Shown here one piece after another: positions 34,793 through 46,890 of a DNA stretch of 64,000 bases. Under the pieces are notes generated by a model, which saw only the letters and a list, made by a program, of their open reading frames with translations, had not been told where the DNA came from and did not search any database. Origin of the DNA: Alphaproteobacteria bacterium. GTDB lineage: Bacteria; Pseudomonadota; Alphaproteobacteria; Ferrovibrionales; Ferrovibrionaceae. Made by a program: the position numbers and the translations under genes. Every line of letters starts with the position of its first letter. The first letter of the stretch is position 1. The stretch is taken from positions 124,001 through 188,000 of the forward strand of contig JAFKFH010000013.1 of assembly GCA_017307375.1 (NCBI GenBank), given 5' to 3'.

Positions 34793-36193
34793 CTACATGT
34801 GGATGACCCGCCCGTAGGCGTCAAGCACCGACTCGTGCATCATTTCGGACAGCGTCGGGTGCGGGAATACCGCATGGATCAGCTCAGCCTCGGTCAGTTC
34901 GGCCGACCGGGCCAGGCCGAAGCCCTGGATCAGTTCCGTCACCTCGGCACCTACCATATGCGCACCCAGCAGTTCGCCGGTCTTCCGGTCGAACACCGTC
35001 TTGACCATGCCTTCCGGCTCGCCCAGCGCGATCGCCTTGCCGTTGCCGATGAAGGGGAAGCGGCCGACGCGCACGTCGTAACCGCGGGCCTTGGCCGCCG
35101 CCTCGGTCAGGCCGACGCTGGCGATCTGCGGCGAGCAGTAGGTGCAGCCGGGGATCGTCGTCGGGTCGATCGGATGGACCTTCTGGCCCGCGATCATCTC
35201 GGCGACGAGCACGCCTTCGTGGCTCGCCTTGTGGGCGAGCCAGGGGGCCCCGGCAAGATCGCCGATGGCATAGACGTTGGGCTCAGCCGTCCGGCAATGG
35301 TCGTCGACCACGACATGGGTCTTCTCGACCTTCACCTTGGTGCCTTCGAGGCCCAGGTTCTCGACATTGCCGACGATGCCGACGGCAAGGATCACGCGAT
35401 CCACGGTCAGCGTCTCGGTCTTGCCGTCCTTCGCCTGCAAGGTGGCGGTCACCTTGTCGCCCTGGCGGTCGAGCTTGGTGACCGTGGTGGCGACGCGGGT
35501 CTTCATGCCCCGCTTTTCGAACTGCTTGCGCGCGAAGGCCGAGATTTCCTCGTCCTCGACCGGCAGCAGGCGGTCCATCACCTCGACGACCGTCACCTCG
35601 GCGCCGAGCGAGCGGAAGAACGACGCGAACTCGATGCCGATGGCGCCGGAACCAACCACCAGCAGCGATTTCGGCATGGTGTTGGGGACCAGCGCGTCCT
35701 TGTAGGTCCAGACCAGCTTGCCGTCCGGCTCCAGCCCCGGCAGGGTGCGCGCCCGCGCGCCGGTCGCCAGGATGATATGCCTGGCCTGGACGGCCTCTTC
35801 CTTGCCGTCCTTGGCCTTCACCGTCAGCTTGCCCGACCCGGCCAGCCGGGCTTCACCGTCGATGACCGCGACCTTGTTCTTCTTCAGCAGATGCTTCACA
35901 CCGCCCGACAGCTGGCCGGCGACCTTGCGCGAGCGGTCGACGACCTTGGCCAGGTCGAAGGATGCTCCCTGCACCGACAGGCCGAACGACGCGGCGTGCT
36001 GGATATTGTCGTAGACCTCGGCCGAACGCAGCAGCGCCTTGGTCGGGATGCAGCCCCAGTTCAGGCAGATGCCGCCGAGATGCTCGCGCTCGATCACGAC
36101 GGTGCTGAGACCGAGCTGGGCGGCGCGGATCGCGGCGACGTAGCCGCCGGGGCCGGCACCGACCACGGCGACGTCATAGGCTTGGGTGCTCAT
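34793..36193 (-). CDS. lpd: Dihydrolipoyl dehydrogenase (E3)
   Basis: A 466-residue FAD enzyme that reoxidises dihydrolipoamide of E2. The FAD site GAGPGGYVAAIRAAQLG, the redox disulfide in GGICLNWGCIPTK, the NAD site VVGSGAIGIEFASFF and the C-terminal HAVFPHPTLSEMMHES with the catalytic His-Glu are all present. It starts 10 bases after the E2 gene, so the complex is encoded as one operon. Confidence 0.97.
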   Translation of the reverse strand: MSTQAYDVAVVGAGPGGYVAAIRAAQLGLSTVVIEREHLGGICLNWGCIPTKALLRSAEVYDNIQHAASFGLSVQGASFDLAKVVDRSRKVAGQLSGGVKHLLKKNKVAVIDGEARLAGSGKLTVKAKDGKEEAVQARHIILATGARARTLPGLEPDGKLVWTYKDALVPNTMPKSLLVVGSGAIGIEFASFFRSLGAEVTVVEVMDRLLPVEDEEISAFARKQFEKRGMKTRVATTVTKLDRQGDKVTATLQAKDGKTETLTVDRVILAVGIVGNVENLGLEGTKVKVEKTHVVVDDHCRTAEPNVYAIGDLAGAPWLAHKASHEGVLVAEMIAGQKVHPIDPTTIPGCTYCSPQIASVGLTEAAAKARGYDVRVGRFPFIGNGKAIALGEPEGMVKTVFDRKTGELLGAHMVGAEVTELIQGFGLARSAELTEAELIHAVFPHPTLSEMMHESVLDAYGRVIHM

Positions 36194-36203
36194 CGTCGCC
36201 TCC

Positions 36204-37532
36204 TCACAGCATCATGGTCAGCGGGTCTTCGATCAGGCCCTTGAACGCCTTCAGCCACTCGGCACCGACCGCCCCGTCGACGACACGATGATCGACCGAC
36301 AGCGTGCAGGTCATCACGGTCGCGATGGCCAGGGCATTGTTCCTGACGACCGGGCGCTGCTCGCTCGCCCCCACGGCCAGGATGCAGCCCTGGGGCGGGT
36401 TGATCACCGCCTCGAACTGCTTGATCCCGAACATGCCGAGATTGGAGATCGAGAAGGTACCGCCCTGGAATTCCTCCGGCTTAAGCTTGCCGTCGCGGGC
36501 GCGGGTGGCCAGGTCCTTCATCGCCGACGAGATGTCGACGAGGCCACGGCCCTCCGCCGCCTTGATGATCGGGGTAATCAGCCCGTTCGGCGTGGCGACC
36601 GCGACCGAGATGTCGGCGTGCTGGTAGTAGATCAGACCGCTGTCGTCGTAGGACGCGTTCGCCGCCGGCACCTTCATCAGCGCCAGCGCGGCTGCGCGAA
36701 TGACGAAGTCGTTGACCGAGAGTTTCCAGCCGTCCGACTTGGCGTTGAGCTTGGCGCGCATCTCGAGCAGCGCGTCGACCTCAATATCGACGGTCAGGTA
36801 GAAATGCGGCACCGTCTGCTTCGATTCCGTCAGGCGGCGCGCGATGGTCTTGCGCATGCCCGACAGCGGCTCGACCCGATAGGGCATCTTCAGCAGATCG
36901 GCAAGCTGGCGGGCGCCCGGGCCGGACGGCGCCGGCGCCGCGGCGGCGGGCGCGGCCGGGGCGGCGGCAGGTTTGGGCGCATCGGCCACCGGGGCCGCGA
37001 CAGCAGCCGCCTTCTTCGGTGCTCCTCCGGCGATCGCCGCCTCGACATCGGCCTTGACGATCCGGCCGTGCGGGCCGGAGCCCGAGAGGGCGGCAAGGTC
37101 GAGGCCGGCCTGTTCGGCCATGCGGCGGGCCAGCGGCGAGACGAAGATCCGCTCGCCCTCGGCCTTCGGCGCCGTCGCAGCGGCCGCGGGCCTGGCAGTC
37201 TCGACCGCCGGCTTCGGGGCCTCGGCTTTGGGGGTCTCGGCCTTCGGCGCCTCGGCCTTGGGCGCGGCCTTGGCGGCACCAGCCTCCTCACCGTCGCCCA
37301 GCAGCGTCGCGATCGGCGTGTTGACGGCAACACCCTCGGTGCCCTCGGCCACAAGGATCTTGCCGATGCGGCCTTCGTCGACCGCCTCGAACTCCATCGT
37401 CGCCTTGTCGGTCTCGATCTCGGCCATCACGTCGCCGGCCTTGACCGTGTCGCCTTCCTTCACCAGCCACTTGGCCAGCTTGCCCTCGGTCATCGTCGGC
37501 GACAGGGCGGGCATCAGAATGTCGATCGGCAT
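36204..37532 (-). CDS. pdhC: Pyruvate dehydrogenase complex E2 (dihydrolipoamide acetyltransferase)
   Basis: A 442-residue core subunit. One N-terminal lipoyl domain (lipoyl Lys in [13 protein letters not shown]), an Ala/Pro/Glu-Lys linker, an E3-binding domain ([16 protein letters not shown]), a second Ala/Pro linker and the acetyltransferase domain ending with [14 protein letters not shown]. The linkers are strongly repetitive. It follows pdhB by 14 bases and precedes lpd by 10. Confidence 0.97.
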   Translation of the reverse strand: MPIDILMPALSPTMTEGKLAKWLVKEGDTVKAGDVMAEIETDKATMEFEAVDEGRIGKILVAEGTEGVAVNTPIATLLGDGEEAGAAKAAPKAEAPKAETPKAEAPKPAVETARPAAAATAPKAEGERIFVSPLARRMAEQAGLDLAALSGSGPHGRIVKADVEAAIAGGAPKKAAAVAAPVADAPKPAAAPAAPAAAAPAPSGPGARQLADLLKMPYRVEPLSGMRKTIARRLTESKQTVPHFYLTVDIEVDALLEMRAKLNAKSDGWKLSVNDFVIRAAALALMKVPAANASYDDSGLIYYQHADISVAVATPNGLITPIIKAAEGRGLVDISSAMKDLATRARDGKLKPEEFQGGTFSISNLGMFGIKQFEAVINPPQGCILAVGASEQRPVVRNNALAIATVMTCTLSVDHRVVDGAVGAEWLKAFKGLIEDPLTMML

Positions 37533-37546
37533 CGTGTGCGCTCCCC

Positions 37547-38920
<1,374 letters not shown>

Positions 38921-38923
38921 GCT

Positions 38924-39925
38924 TCAGGCCTCCACCAGGATGTCGGTCCAAAGCTCGGACGGATCGGGTTCAGGGCTGGTCTGGGCGAAGTCGGCCGAAT
39001 CCTGGACGATCGCCTTGACCTCGCGGTCGACCTCCTTGAGCTGGTCTTCCGAGACCAGCTTCTCGTTGATCAGCAGGTTCTTGACCTGATCGATCGGGTC
39101 GTGCTCGGCCTTCATCTTGTTGACCTCGTCCTTCGAGCGGTACTTGGCGGGGTCCGACATCGAATGGCCGCGATAGCGGTAGGTCTTCAGCTCCAGGATG
39201 ATCGGGCCCTTGCCCGAGCGGCACCACTCCGCGGCCTCGAGCCCGGCATCGCGCACCGCCAGGACATTCATGCCGTCGACCGGCTTGCCGGGAATGCCGA
39301 AGCTTTCGCCGCGGCGATGGAACTCGGTCACTGCCGAGGCGCGGGCGACGGCGGTGCCCATCGCATACTGGTTGTTCTCGATCACGTAGATGACCGGCAG
39401 CTTCCACAGCTCGGCCATGTTGAAGCTTTCATAGACTTGGCCCTGGTTGGCCGAGCCGTCGCCGAAATAGCAGAACGTGACGCCGTCGGTATCGTTGTAC
39501 TTCTGGGCGAAGGCCAGCCCGGTACCCAGCGGCACCTGGGCGCCGACGATGCCGTGGCCGCCGTAGAAAGCCTTCTCGCGGCTGAACATGTGCATCGAGC
39601 CGCCCTTGCCCTTCGAATAGCCGCCGGCGCGGCCGGTCAGCTCGGCCATCACGCCGCGCGGATCCATGCCACAGGCCAGCATGTGGCCGTGATCGCGGTA
39701 GGAGGTGATGACGGCATCGCCCTGCTTGAAGGCGGCCTGCAGCCCGACGACGACGGCCTCCTGGCCGATGTAGAGATGGCAGAAGCCACCGATCAGGCCC
39801 ATGCCGTAAAGCTGGCCCGCCTTCTCCTCGAAGCGGCGGATCAGCAGCATGTCGCGGTAATACTTGAGGACTTCCTCAGACGTATAGCTCTGCCGCGCTT
39901 TGTCGGCGGCCGGTTTTTTCGCCAT
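38924..39925 (-). CDS. pdhA: Pyruvate dehydrogenase E1 alpha subunit
   Basis: A 333-residue thiamine-diphosphate subunit that decarboxylates pyruvate with pdhB. Landmarks are SMHMFS, FYGGHGIVGAQVPLG and the TPP motif GDGSANQGQVYESFN ending in ENNQYAMGT, plus the regulatory loop region YRYRGHSMSDP. ATG 39925 follows GGGGAGGA. It is first of pdhA-pdhB-pdhC-lpd-lipA, and its 294-base upstream gap holds an inverted repeat. Confidence 0.97.
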   Translation of the reverse strand: MAKKPAADKARQSYTSEEVLKYYRDMLLIRRFEEKAGQLYGMGLIGGFCHLYIGQEAVVVGLQAAFKQGDAVITSYRDHGHMLACGMDPRGVMAELTGRAGGYSKGKGGSMHMFSREKAFYGGHGIVGAQVPLGTGLAFAQKYNDTDGVTFCYFGDGSANQGQVYESFNMAELWKLPVIYVIENNQYAMGTAVARASAVTEFHRRGESFGIPGKPVDGMNVLAVRDAGLEAAEWCRSGKGPIILELKTYRYRGHSMSDPAKYRSKDEVNKMKAEHDPIDQVKNLLINEKLVSEDQLKEVDREVKAIVQDSADFAQTSPEPDPSELWTDILVEA

Positions 39926-40027
39926 GGACTAGGGTCCTCCCCTGTGAGCGGCAATGATGGAAAGCCTGTGCGGGTCGGGCGCCACTGTGCCGACAGCGCC
40001 CCGAAACGGCAAGTAGACGAAACGTCG

Positions 40028-40048
40028 CTTAACCGGATTTCGGTTAAG
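40028..40048. promoter_or_regulatory. Inverted repeat upstream of pdhA
   Basis: Perfect 8-base arms CTTAACCG and CGGTTAAG around GATTT, 103 bases before the pdhA start and 172 before the divergent SDR gene. It does not resemble the Escherichia coli PdhR site. A dimeric repressor or activator of the pyruvate dehydrogenase operon is the simplest idea. The rest of the 39926-40219 gap shows no gene. Confidence 0.5.
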
Positions 40049-40219
40049 TTGCGCAAAGCCCCGGTTTCCGCGACATTCTCGAACCCAAGGAGCAACCGCA
40101 AAGCGAATTGACGCAATGCAACATCGCAGTGCGGTGCAGCATCGGGCATCAAATCTTGCCTGGATGCGGCGCGCCCGCGATGATCGGGTCAAGCAGTACA
40201 TGTGGGGAGTGACAACGCG

Positions 40220-40972
40220 ATGAGCAACAAGGCGATCCTGATTACCGGCGGCAGCCGCGGCATCGGCCGGGCGGCGGCGATTCTGGCGGGCCGGCGCGGC
40301 TGGTCGGTGGCGATAAACTATGTCGGCAATGCCGCCGCCGCCGCGGAAACTGCCGCGGCGGTGACCGAAGCCGGCGGCCAGGCTATCGCCGTGCGCGGCG
40401 ACGTCGCGGTCGAGGGCGACGTGATCGCCATGTTCAACGCGGCCGAGGCCGCCTTCGGGCCGCTCGACGGTCTGGTCAACAACGCCGGCATCGTGGCGCT
40501 GGGCCAACCGCTGGCCGACATGCCGGCCGAGCGGTTGAAGCGCGTCTTCGACACCAATGTCTTCGGCGCCTATCTCTGCGCGCGCGAGGCGGCGCGGCGC
40601 TTCAGCCGGTCGCGCGGCGGCAAGGGCGGCGCGATCGTCAACCTGTCCTCGGCCGCGGCGCGGCTCGGCTCGCCCAACGAATATGTCGACTATGCCGGCT
40701 CGAAGGCGGCGATCGACACCATGACGATCGGGCTGTCGAAGGAACTGGGGCCGGAGGGCGTACGCGTCAACGCGATCCGCCCCGGGCTGATCGACACCGA
40801 GATCCACGCCACCTCAGGCTCGCCCGACCGCGCCCACCGCCTTGCCGGCCAGGTTCCGTTGCGCCGCGCCGGCACGGCCGAAGAGGTCGCCCAGACCATC
40901 GTCTGGCTCCTCGACGAGACCACCTCGGGCTATGTGACGGGGGCGATCATCGACGTGACCGGCGGGCGATAA
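40220..40972 (+). CDS. SDR-family oxidoreductase
   Basis: A 250-residue short-chain dehydrogenase with all usual residues: TGGSRGIGRAA for the cofactor, NNAG, catalytic Ser in NLSSAAARLG, and YAGSK. The Tyr-Lys pair and Asn are in place, so an active NAD(P)-dependent enzyme is expected. The pattern resembles glucose 1-dehydrogenase and 3-oxoacyl-ACP reductase-like members; substrate unknown. ATG 40220 is preceded by GGGGAG at 11 bases; an in-frame start at 40202 is less likely. Confidence 0.93.
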   Translation: MSNKAILITGGSRGIGRAAAILAGRRGWSVAINYVGNAAAAAETAAAVTEAGGQAIAVRGDVAVEGDVIAMFNAAEAAFGPLDGLVNNAGIVALGQPLADMPAERLKRVFDTNVFGAYLCAREAARRFSRSRGGKGGAIVNLSSAAARLGSPNEYVDYAGSKAAIDTMTIGLSKELGPEGVRVNAIRPGLIDTEIHATSGSPDRAHRLAGQVPLRRAGTAEEVAQTIVWLLDETTSGYVTGAIIDVTGGR

Positions 40973-40985
40973 GCCCGCCGCGGCA

Positions 40986-41465
40986 CTAGCCTTTCGGGTT
41001 CTTCTTCTCGCACTCGTTCATCTGGCGCAGCGCCTCGGCTACGCCGGGTATCTGGAACTGCGTCTTGCCGGCCGGGGTCGCCATCGTGATGGTCGAGCCA
41101 CTGCGCAAGGCGCCGAGCAGCTTGCGATTGATCTCCCAGTTGCCGGTGATCGCCTTGTCGTTGGCGGCGGTCCATTGCGACTGGCGCACCAGCAATTCCT
41201 GGTCGATGTAGAAATCGGCGGCGACGACCGTGCCTTCCTTCAGGTCCCAGTTGTCGTAGGCCAGCACGATCATCATCTGGTCGTCGGTGAAGGCGAAGGC
41301 GACGAAATATTCGGCGTTGCCGTCGTCCGGCGCCTTGTAGCCCATGCTGGCGCTGCAATGCCCGTCCTTGCCGCGCGACACGTCCCAGTCGCCGAGCTGG
41401 CCGAGGGCCAGGACGGGCGATGCGCACAGTACGTAGGCAGCGGCGAAAGCGGCGGCGAGACGCAT
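40986..41465 (-). CDS. Hypothetical secreted protein, 159 residues
   Basis: The protein starts with a signal peptide (MRLAAAFAAAYVLCASPVLA) and continues as a small beta-rich domain: LGDWDVSRGKDGHCSASM, then AEYFVAFAFTDDQMMIVL, then TITMATPAGKTQFQIPG. A Cys pair, one early and one near the C-terminal NECEKKN, could form a disulfide. The pattern is reminiscent of the invasion-associated locus B type of periplasmic proteins, but I would not name it. ATG 41465 is chosen because the signal peptide starts there. Confidence 0.75.
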   Translation of the reverse strand: MRLAAAFAAAYVLCASPVLALGQLGDWDVSRGKDGHCSASMGYKAPDDGNAEYFVAFAFTDDQMMIVLAYDNWDLKEGTVVAADFYIDQELLVRQSQWTAANDKAITGNWEINRKLLGALRSGSTITMATPAGKTQFQIPGVAEALRQMNECEKKNPKG

Positions 41466-41513
41466 GAGGCCCTTCGGGACGACGCGGTCGACTTCCACGA
41501 TCCTAGAGGCGGA

Positions 41514-41828
41514 TCATTCCTTGGTGAAGACGACGAATTCGTCGTGGCGGGCCTGGCCCAGCACCAGCCGGGCCTGCTCTTCCAGCATGTCGGCATCGAG
41601 GTTGTCGGCACGCATCAGATTGACGCGGCGTTCGAGCTTCTTGCGCTGGCCGACGACTTCGTCCAGCACCGCCCGGGTATCGGCGATCTCGGCCTGCAAC
41701 CGACCGTAGGCGCGCAAGCCGCGGTCACCCTCGACCAGGTGATAGCCGAAATAGGCGATCGCCATCAGGCAAATGGCCGGCAGGATGGCCGCACGGGCCT
41801 GACGCTTGATCTCACGGACGACACTCAT
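41514..41828 (-). CDS. ftsB: FtsB/DivIC-like septum formation initiator
   Basis: A 104-residue divisome protein with one N-terminal membrane helix (ILPAICLMAIAYFGYHL) and a coiled coil (AEIADTRAVLDEVVGQ onward), ending in the conserved EEQARLVLGQARHDEFVV. It should link early and late division proteins in the periplasm. ATG 41828 is chosen; a longer frame adds a stretch antisense to no gene but lacking any membrane or start signal. It lies just downstream of eno on the same strand. Confidence 0.9.
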   Translation of the reverse strand: MSVVREIKRQARAAILPAICLMAIAYFGYHLVEGDRGLRAYGRLQAEIADTRAVLDEVVGQRKKLERRVNLMRADNLDADMLEEQARLVLGQARHDEFVVFTKE

Positions 41829-41902
41829 GCCCGGAATCGAATCACACGCGAGTCGGCGGGTCAACGGCTTTTCCGTAAACCCGCTGGAAAATAAACGAGT
41901 CG

Positions 41903-41934
41903 CTGGCGTCCCGTGGCAAGCCACAGGACGCCAG
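41903..41934 (-). terminator. eno: Candidate terminator after eno
   Basis: Arms CTGGCGTCC and GGACGCCAG plus an inner GTGG/CCAC pair form a long stem with a CAAG loop, 15 bases beyond the eno stop. On the minus strand it is followed by CGACTCGTTTATTTTCC, a weak T-rich tail. It could end part of eno transcription before ftsB. Confidence 0.5.
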
Positions 41935-41948
41935 TCCTAAACGCTTTG

Positions 41949-44606
<2,658 letters not shown>

Positions 44607-44620
<14 letters not shown>

Positions 44621-45446
44621 GGGACTTGGCGATCCGGTCGTAGGCCTGAAGCTGCTTCAGCAAGGCGCCGAGCTGGTCGAACGGCACCATGTTCGGACCA
44701 TCCGACGGGGCATTGTCGGGATCACGATGGGTTTCCATGAATACCGCCGCCACGCCGACCGCGACGGCGGCGCGGGCCAGCACCGGGACGAATTCCCGCT
44801 GGCCGCCGGTCGAGGCGCCCTGCCCGCCCGGCTGCTGCACCGAGTGCGTCGCATCGAACACGACGGGACAGCCGGTCTCGGCCATGATCGGCAGGCTGCG
44901 CATGTCGGAGACGAGGGTGTTGTAGCCGAAGCTTGCCCCCCGCTCGCAAACCAGGACATTGCGGTTGCCGCCGTGCTCGATCTTGGCGACCACGTTCTTC
45001 ATGTCCCAGGGGGCCAGGAACTGACCCTTCTTCACGTTGATCGGCTTGCCCGTCGCCGCGGCGGCGAGCAGCAGGTCGGTCTGGCGGCAGAGGAAGGCGG
45101 GGATCTGCAGCATGTCGACCGCCTCGGCCACGGCCGCGCATTGCTCGGGCGCGTGGACGTCGGTGATCAGCGGCACGCCGACCGTCTCGCGGATCTCGCG
45201 GAAGATCGGCAGCGAACCCTCCAGCCCCAGCCCGCGCTGCCCCTTGACCGAGGTCCGGTTCGCCTTGTCGAACGAGGTCTTGTAGATCAGGTTGATCCCG
45301 AGCCCGTCGCACAAGGCCTTCAGGCTCGACGCCATGTCGAGCGCGTGTTCGCGGCTCTCCAGCTGGCAGGGCCCGGCGATCAGGGCAAAAGGCAGGTCGT
45401 TGGCGATCTCGAATCCGCCGACGGGAACGCGTCGCTGCTCGGTCAT
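44607..45446 (-). CDS. kdsA: 3-deoxy-8-phosphooctulonate synthase
   Basis: A 279-residue enzyme making KDO-8-phosphate from phosphoenolpyruvate and arabinose 5-phosphate for lipopolysaccharide. Landmarks are [54 protein letters not shown] and [15 protein letters not shown] 45446 begins the real N-terminus. The preceding part of the open frame lies in the promoter gap shared with the DUF4337 gene. Confidence 0.97.
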
Positions 45447-45588
45447 CAAACTCGATCCAGTGATGGCTTTGGGGGCGCCACTATAGCCCCGCACCATGAC
45501 GGCGTCATCACAGCCCGCGGCATTGCAGATCCGCGCGCCGTCGCTATGCTCGCCGACCCGCTATACCAAAGAGGGAGTGATTCGGGCG

Positions 45589-46176
45589 ATGGAAACCCGC
45601 GAGGTCCACGAGGCGATCCACGAAGCCGGGCATGGCCACCACGCCAGCCAGTCGCGCGTCAACAAGCTGGTCGCCGTACTGATCGCGGTCCTGGCCGCCC
45701 TGCTGGCGGTCACCGAGATGGGTGGCAAGAGCGCGCAGACCACCGCGGTGGTGGCCAACGGCGATGCCGCCAACACCTGGTCGTTCTTCCAGGCCAAGAC
45801 GATCCGGCAGACGATGCTGCGCACCTCGGGCGAACTGCTCGAGGTGCTGGGTCCCGAACTGACCCCGGCCCAGGCCCAGCGGCTTGAAGCCTGGCGCAAG
45901 ACCGTGCAGCGCTACGAGACCGAGCCCGAGACCGGCGAAGGCCGCAAGGAGCTTGCGGCGCATGCCAAGGCGGCCGAGGCGCGCCGCGAACGGGCACTGG
46001 CCGCCTATCACCAGTTCGAATACGCCTCTGCCGCGCTGCAGCTTGCAATCGTCCTGGCCTCGGCCGCGGTAATCACCTCGATGGTGTGGCTGGCGTGGTT
46101 TGCCGGCGGACTGGGGCTGGTCGGGGCCGGCCTCGGCGCGCTCGGCTTCTTCGCGCCCGGCATGATCCACTTCTAG
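45589..46176 (+). CDS. DUF4337-family membrane protein
   Basis: A 195-residue protein with a His-rich N-terminus (EAIHEAGHGHHAS), a membrane helix (VAVLIAVLAALLAVTEM), the family motif ANTWSFFQAKTIRQ, a charged helical stretch, and two C-terminal hydrophobic helices. This order matches DUF4337, of unknown function. The start is ATG 45589, with GAGGGAG 11 bases upstream; GTG 45577 is an alternative. It lies between kdsA and the arsR-type gene. Confidence 0.85.
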   Translation: METREVHEAIHEAGHGHHASQSRVNKLVAVLIAVLAALLAVTEMGGKSAQTTAVVANGDAANTWSFFQAKTIRQTMLRTSGELLEVLGPELTPAQAQRLEAWRKTVQRYETEPETGEGRKELAAHAKAAEARRERALAAYHQFEYASAALQLAIVLASAAVITSMVWLAWFAGGLGLVGAGLGALGFFAPGMIHF

Positions 46177-46197
46177 CCTTATGTCCCGGCGATTGAC

Positions 46198-46218
46198 TAT
46201 CAACAAATCTGTTGAATA
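46198..46218. promoter_or_regulatory. ArsR-type operator site 1 (CAAC-N6-GTTG) before arsR
   Basis: TATCAAC and GTTGAATA flank a 6-base spacer, ending 9 bases before the arsR ATG at 46227. The same core occurs twice more at 46812 and 46853, before the DUF899 gene. Position predicts autorepression by the regulator. Confidence 0.7.
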
Positions 46219-46226
46219 ATCGCGAG

Positions 46227-46598
46227 ATGAGCCAAGCCGTCACCGAGCCGGCGGAGAGGGCCGATGCGGAATCGGCCCTCGACCGCGTCTTCTTTGCGCT
46301 GAGCGATCCGATCCGCCGCGCGATCCTGGTGCGGCTGGACGCGGGACCGGCCCTGGTCTCGGAACTGGCGGCGCCGTTCGACATGAGCCTTCAGGGCGTG
46401 TCGCGCCATATCCAGGTGCTGGTGCGTGCCGGGTTGATCCGTCAGGAACGTACCGGCCGGATCAGCCGCTGCCAGCTCGAGGCCGCCCCCATCCACGACG
46501 CCGCGGTCTGGATGGATCGCTATGCCAAATATTGGCATCGCGGGCTCGATTCCCTCGAAGCGCTGCTCGGCGCCCCGAACCCGCCCCGGCAAGACTGA
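46227..46598 (+). CDS. ArsR/SmtB-type winged-helix regulator without metal site
   Basis: A 123-residue repressor. The helix-turn-helix and wing are clear: FFALSDPIRRAILVRLDAG, VSELAAPFDMSLQGVSRHI, VLVRAGLIRQERTGR. The ELCVCDL-type metal-binding helix is absent and there is no Cys, so it belongs to the non-metal branch often found beside small stress or SRPBCC genes. ATG 46227 is chosen; TTG 46212 would place the start inside the operator. Three copies of its likely operator lie before it and before the DUF899 gene. Confidence 0.92.
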   Translation: MSQAVTEPAERADAESALDRVFFALSDPIRRAILVRLDAGPALVSELAAPFDMSLQGVSRHIQVLVRAGLIRQERTGRISRCQLEAAPIHDAAVWMDRYAKYWHRGLDSLEALLGAPNPPRQD

Positions 46599-46620
46599 GG
46601 ACGGCGCCGCGGCGCCAGCT

Positions 46621-46797
46621 TCAACCCCGGGATAGCAGGCTATGGCAGATCGGCGGAGCGTCGAGATCGCCAGCCGACACCTCATGCCAGAAGAACCAGG
46701 CCCCGGCCAGCAAAGCTGCGGCAATGCCCGCCGCTGCGCAGCGTCGTGCCAATGCGACGTTGGCCGCGGCCAGCATCCCGATCAGACAGCACAGCAT
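46621..46797 (-). CDS. Small membrane protein, 58 residues
   Basis: A short open frame on the minus strand, starting at ATG 46797 with GGGGG five bases upstream. It encodes CC near the N-terminus (MLCCLIG), a hydrophobic stretch with RRC in the middle, a second helix ending AGAWFFWHEV, and a short soluble tail with ICH. Two short membrane passes are likely. No family is recognised. Operator site 2 lies 15 bases upstream of its ATG, so it may be co-regulated with the divergent DUF899 gene. The frame is convergent with arsR. Confidence 0.6.
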   Translation of the reverse strand: MLCCLIGMLAAANVALARRCAAAGIAAALLAGAWFFWHEVSAGDLDAPPICHSLLSRG

Positions 46798-46811
46798 GGA
46801 CGCCCCCTAGA

Positions 46812-46833
46812 TATTCAACAAAAACGTTGAATA
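46812..46833. promoter_or_regulatory. ArsR-type operator site 2 between the small membrane gene and DUF899 gene
   Basis: Perfect 8-base arms TATTCAAC and GTTGAATA around AAAAAC, the best of the three sites. It lies 15 bases before the 58-residue gene and 57 bases before the DUF899 start, so it could serve both directions. Confidence 0.7.
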
Positions 46834-46852
46834 ACAATGCTGGAGATGATAA

Positions 46853-46870
46853 TCAACAAATCCGTTTATA
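46853..46870. promoter_or_regulatory. ArsR-type operator site 3 (half-degenerate)
   Basis: TCAAC, spacer AAATCC, then GTTTATA. The left half shares the 11-mer ATCAACAAATC with site 1, while the right half is weaker. It ends 20 bases before the DUF899 start, where bound repressor would block transcription. Confidence 0.55.
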
Positions 46871-46890
46871 ATCATTCGATGGAGGCGACG

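Noticed and set aside
46603-46616. GGCGCCGCGGCGCC palindrome between arsR and the 58-residue gene as a terminator
   Set aside because: Perfect palindrome without loop or T-run; too weak a case for a terminator.
46200-46724. 174-codon minus-strand frame over arsR
   Set aside because: Antisense to arsR and lacking any motif; the 58-residue frame in another phase is better supported by start, ribosome site and membrane helices.
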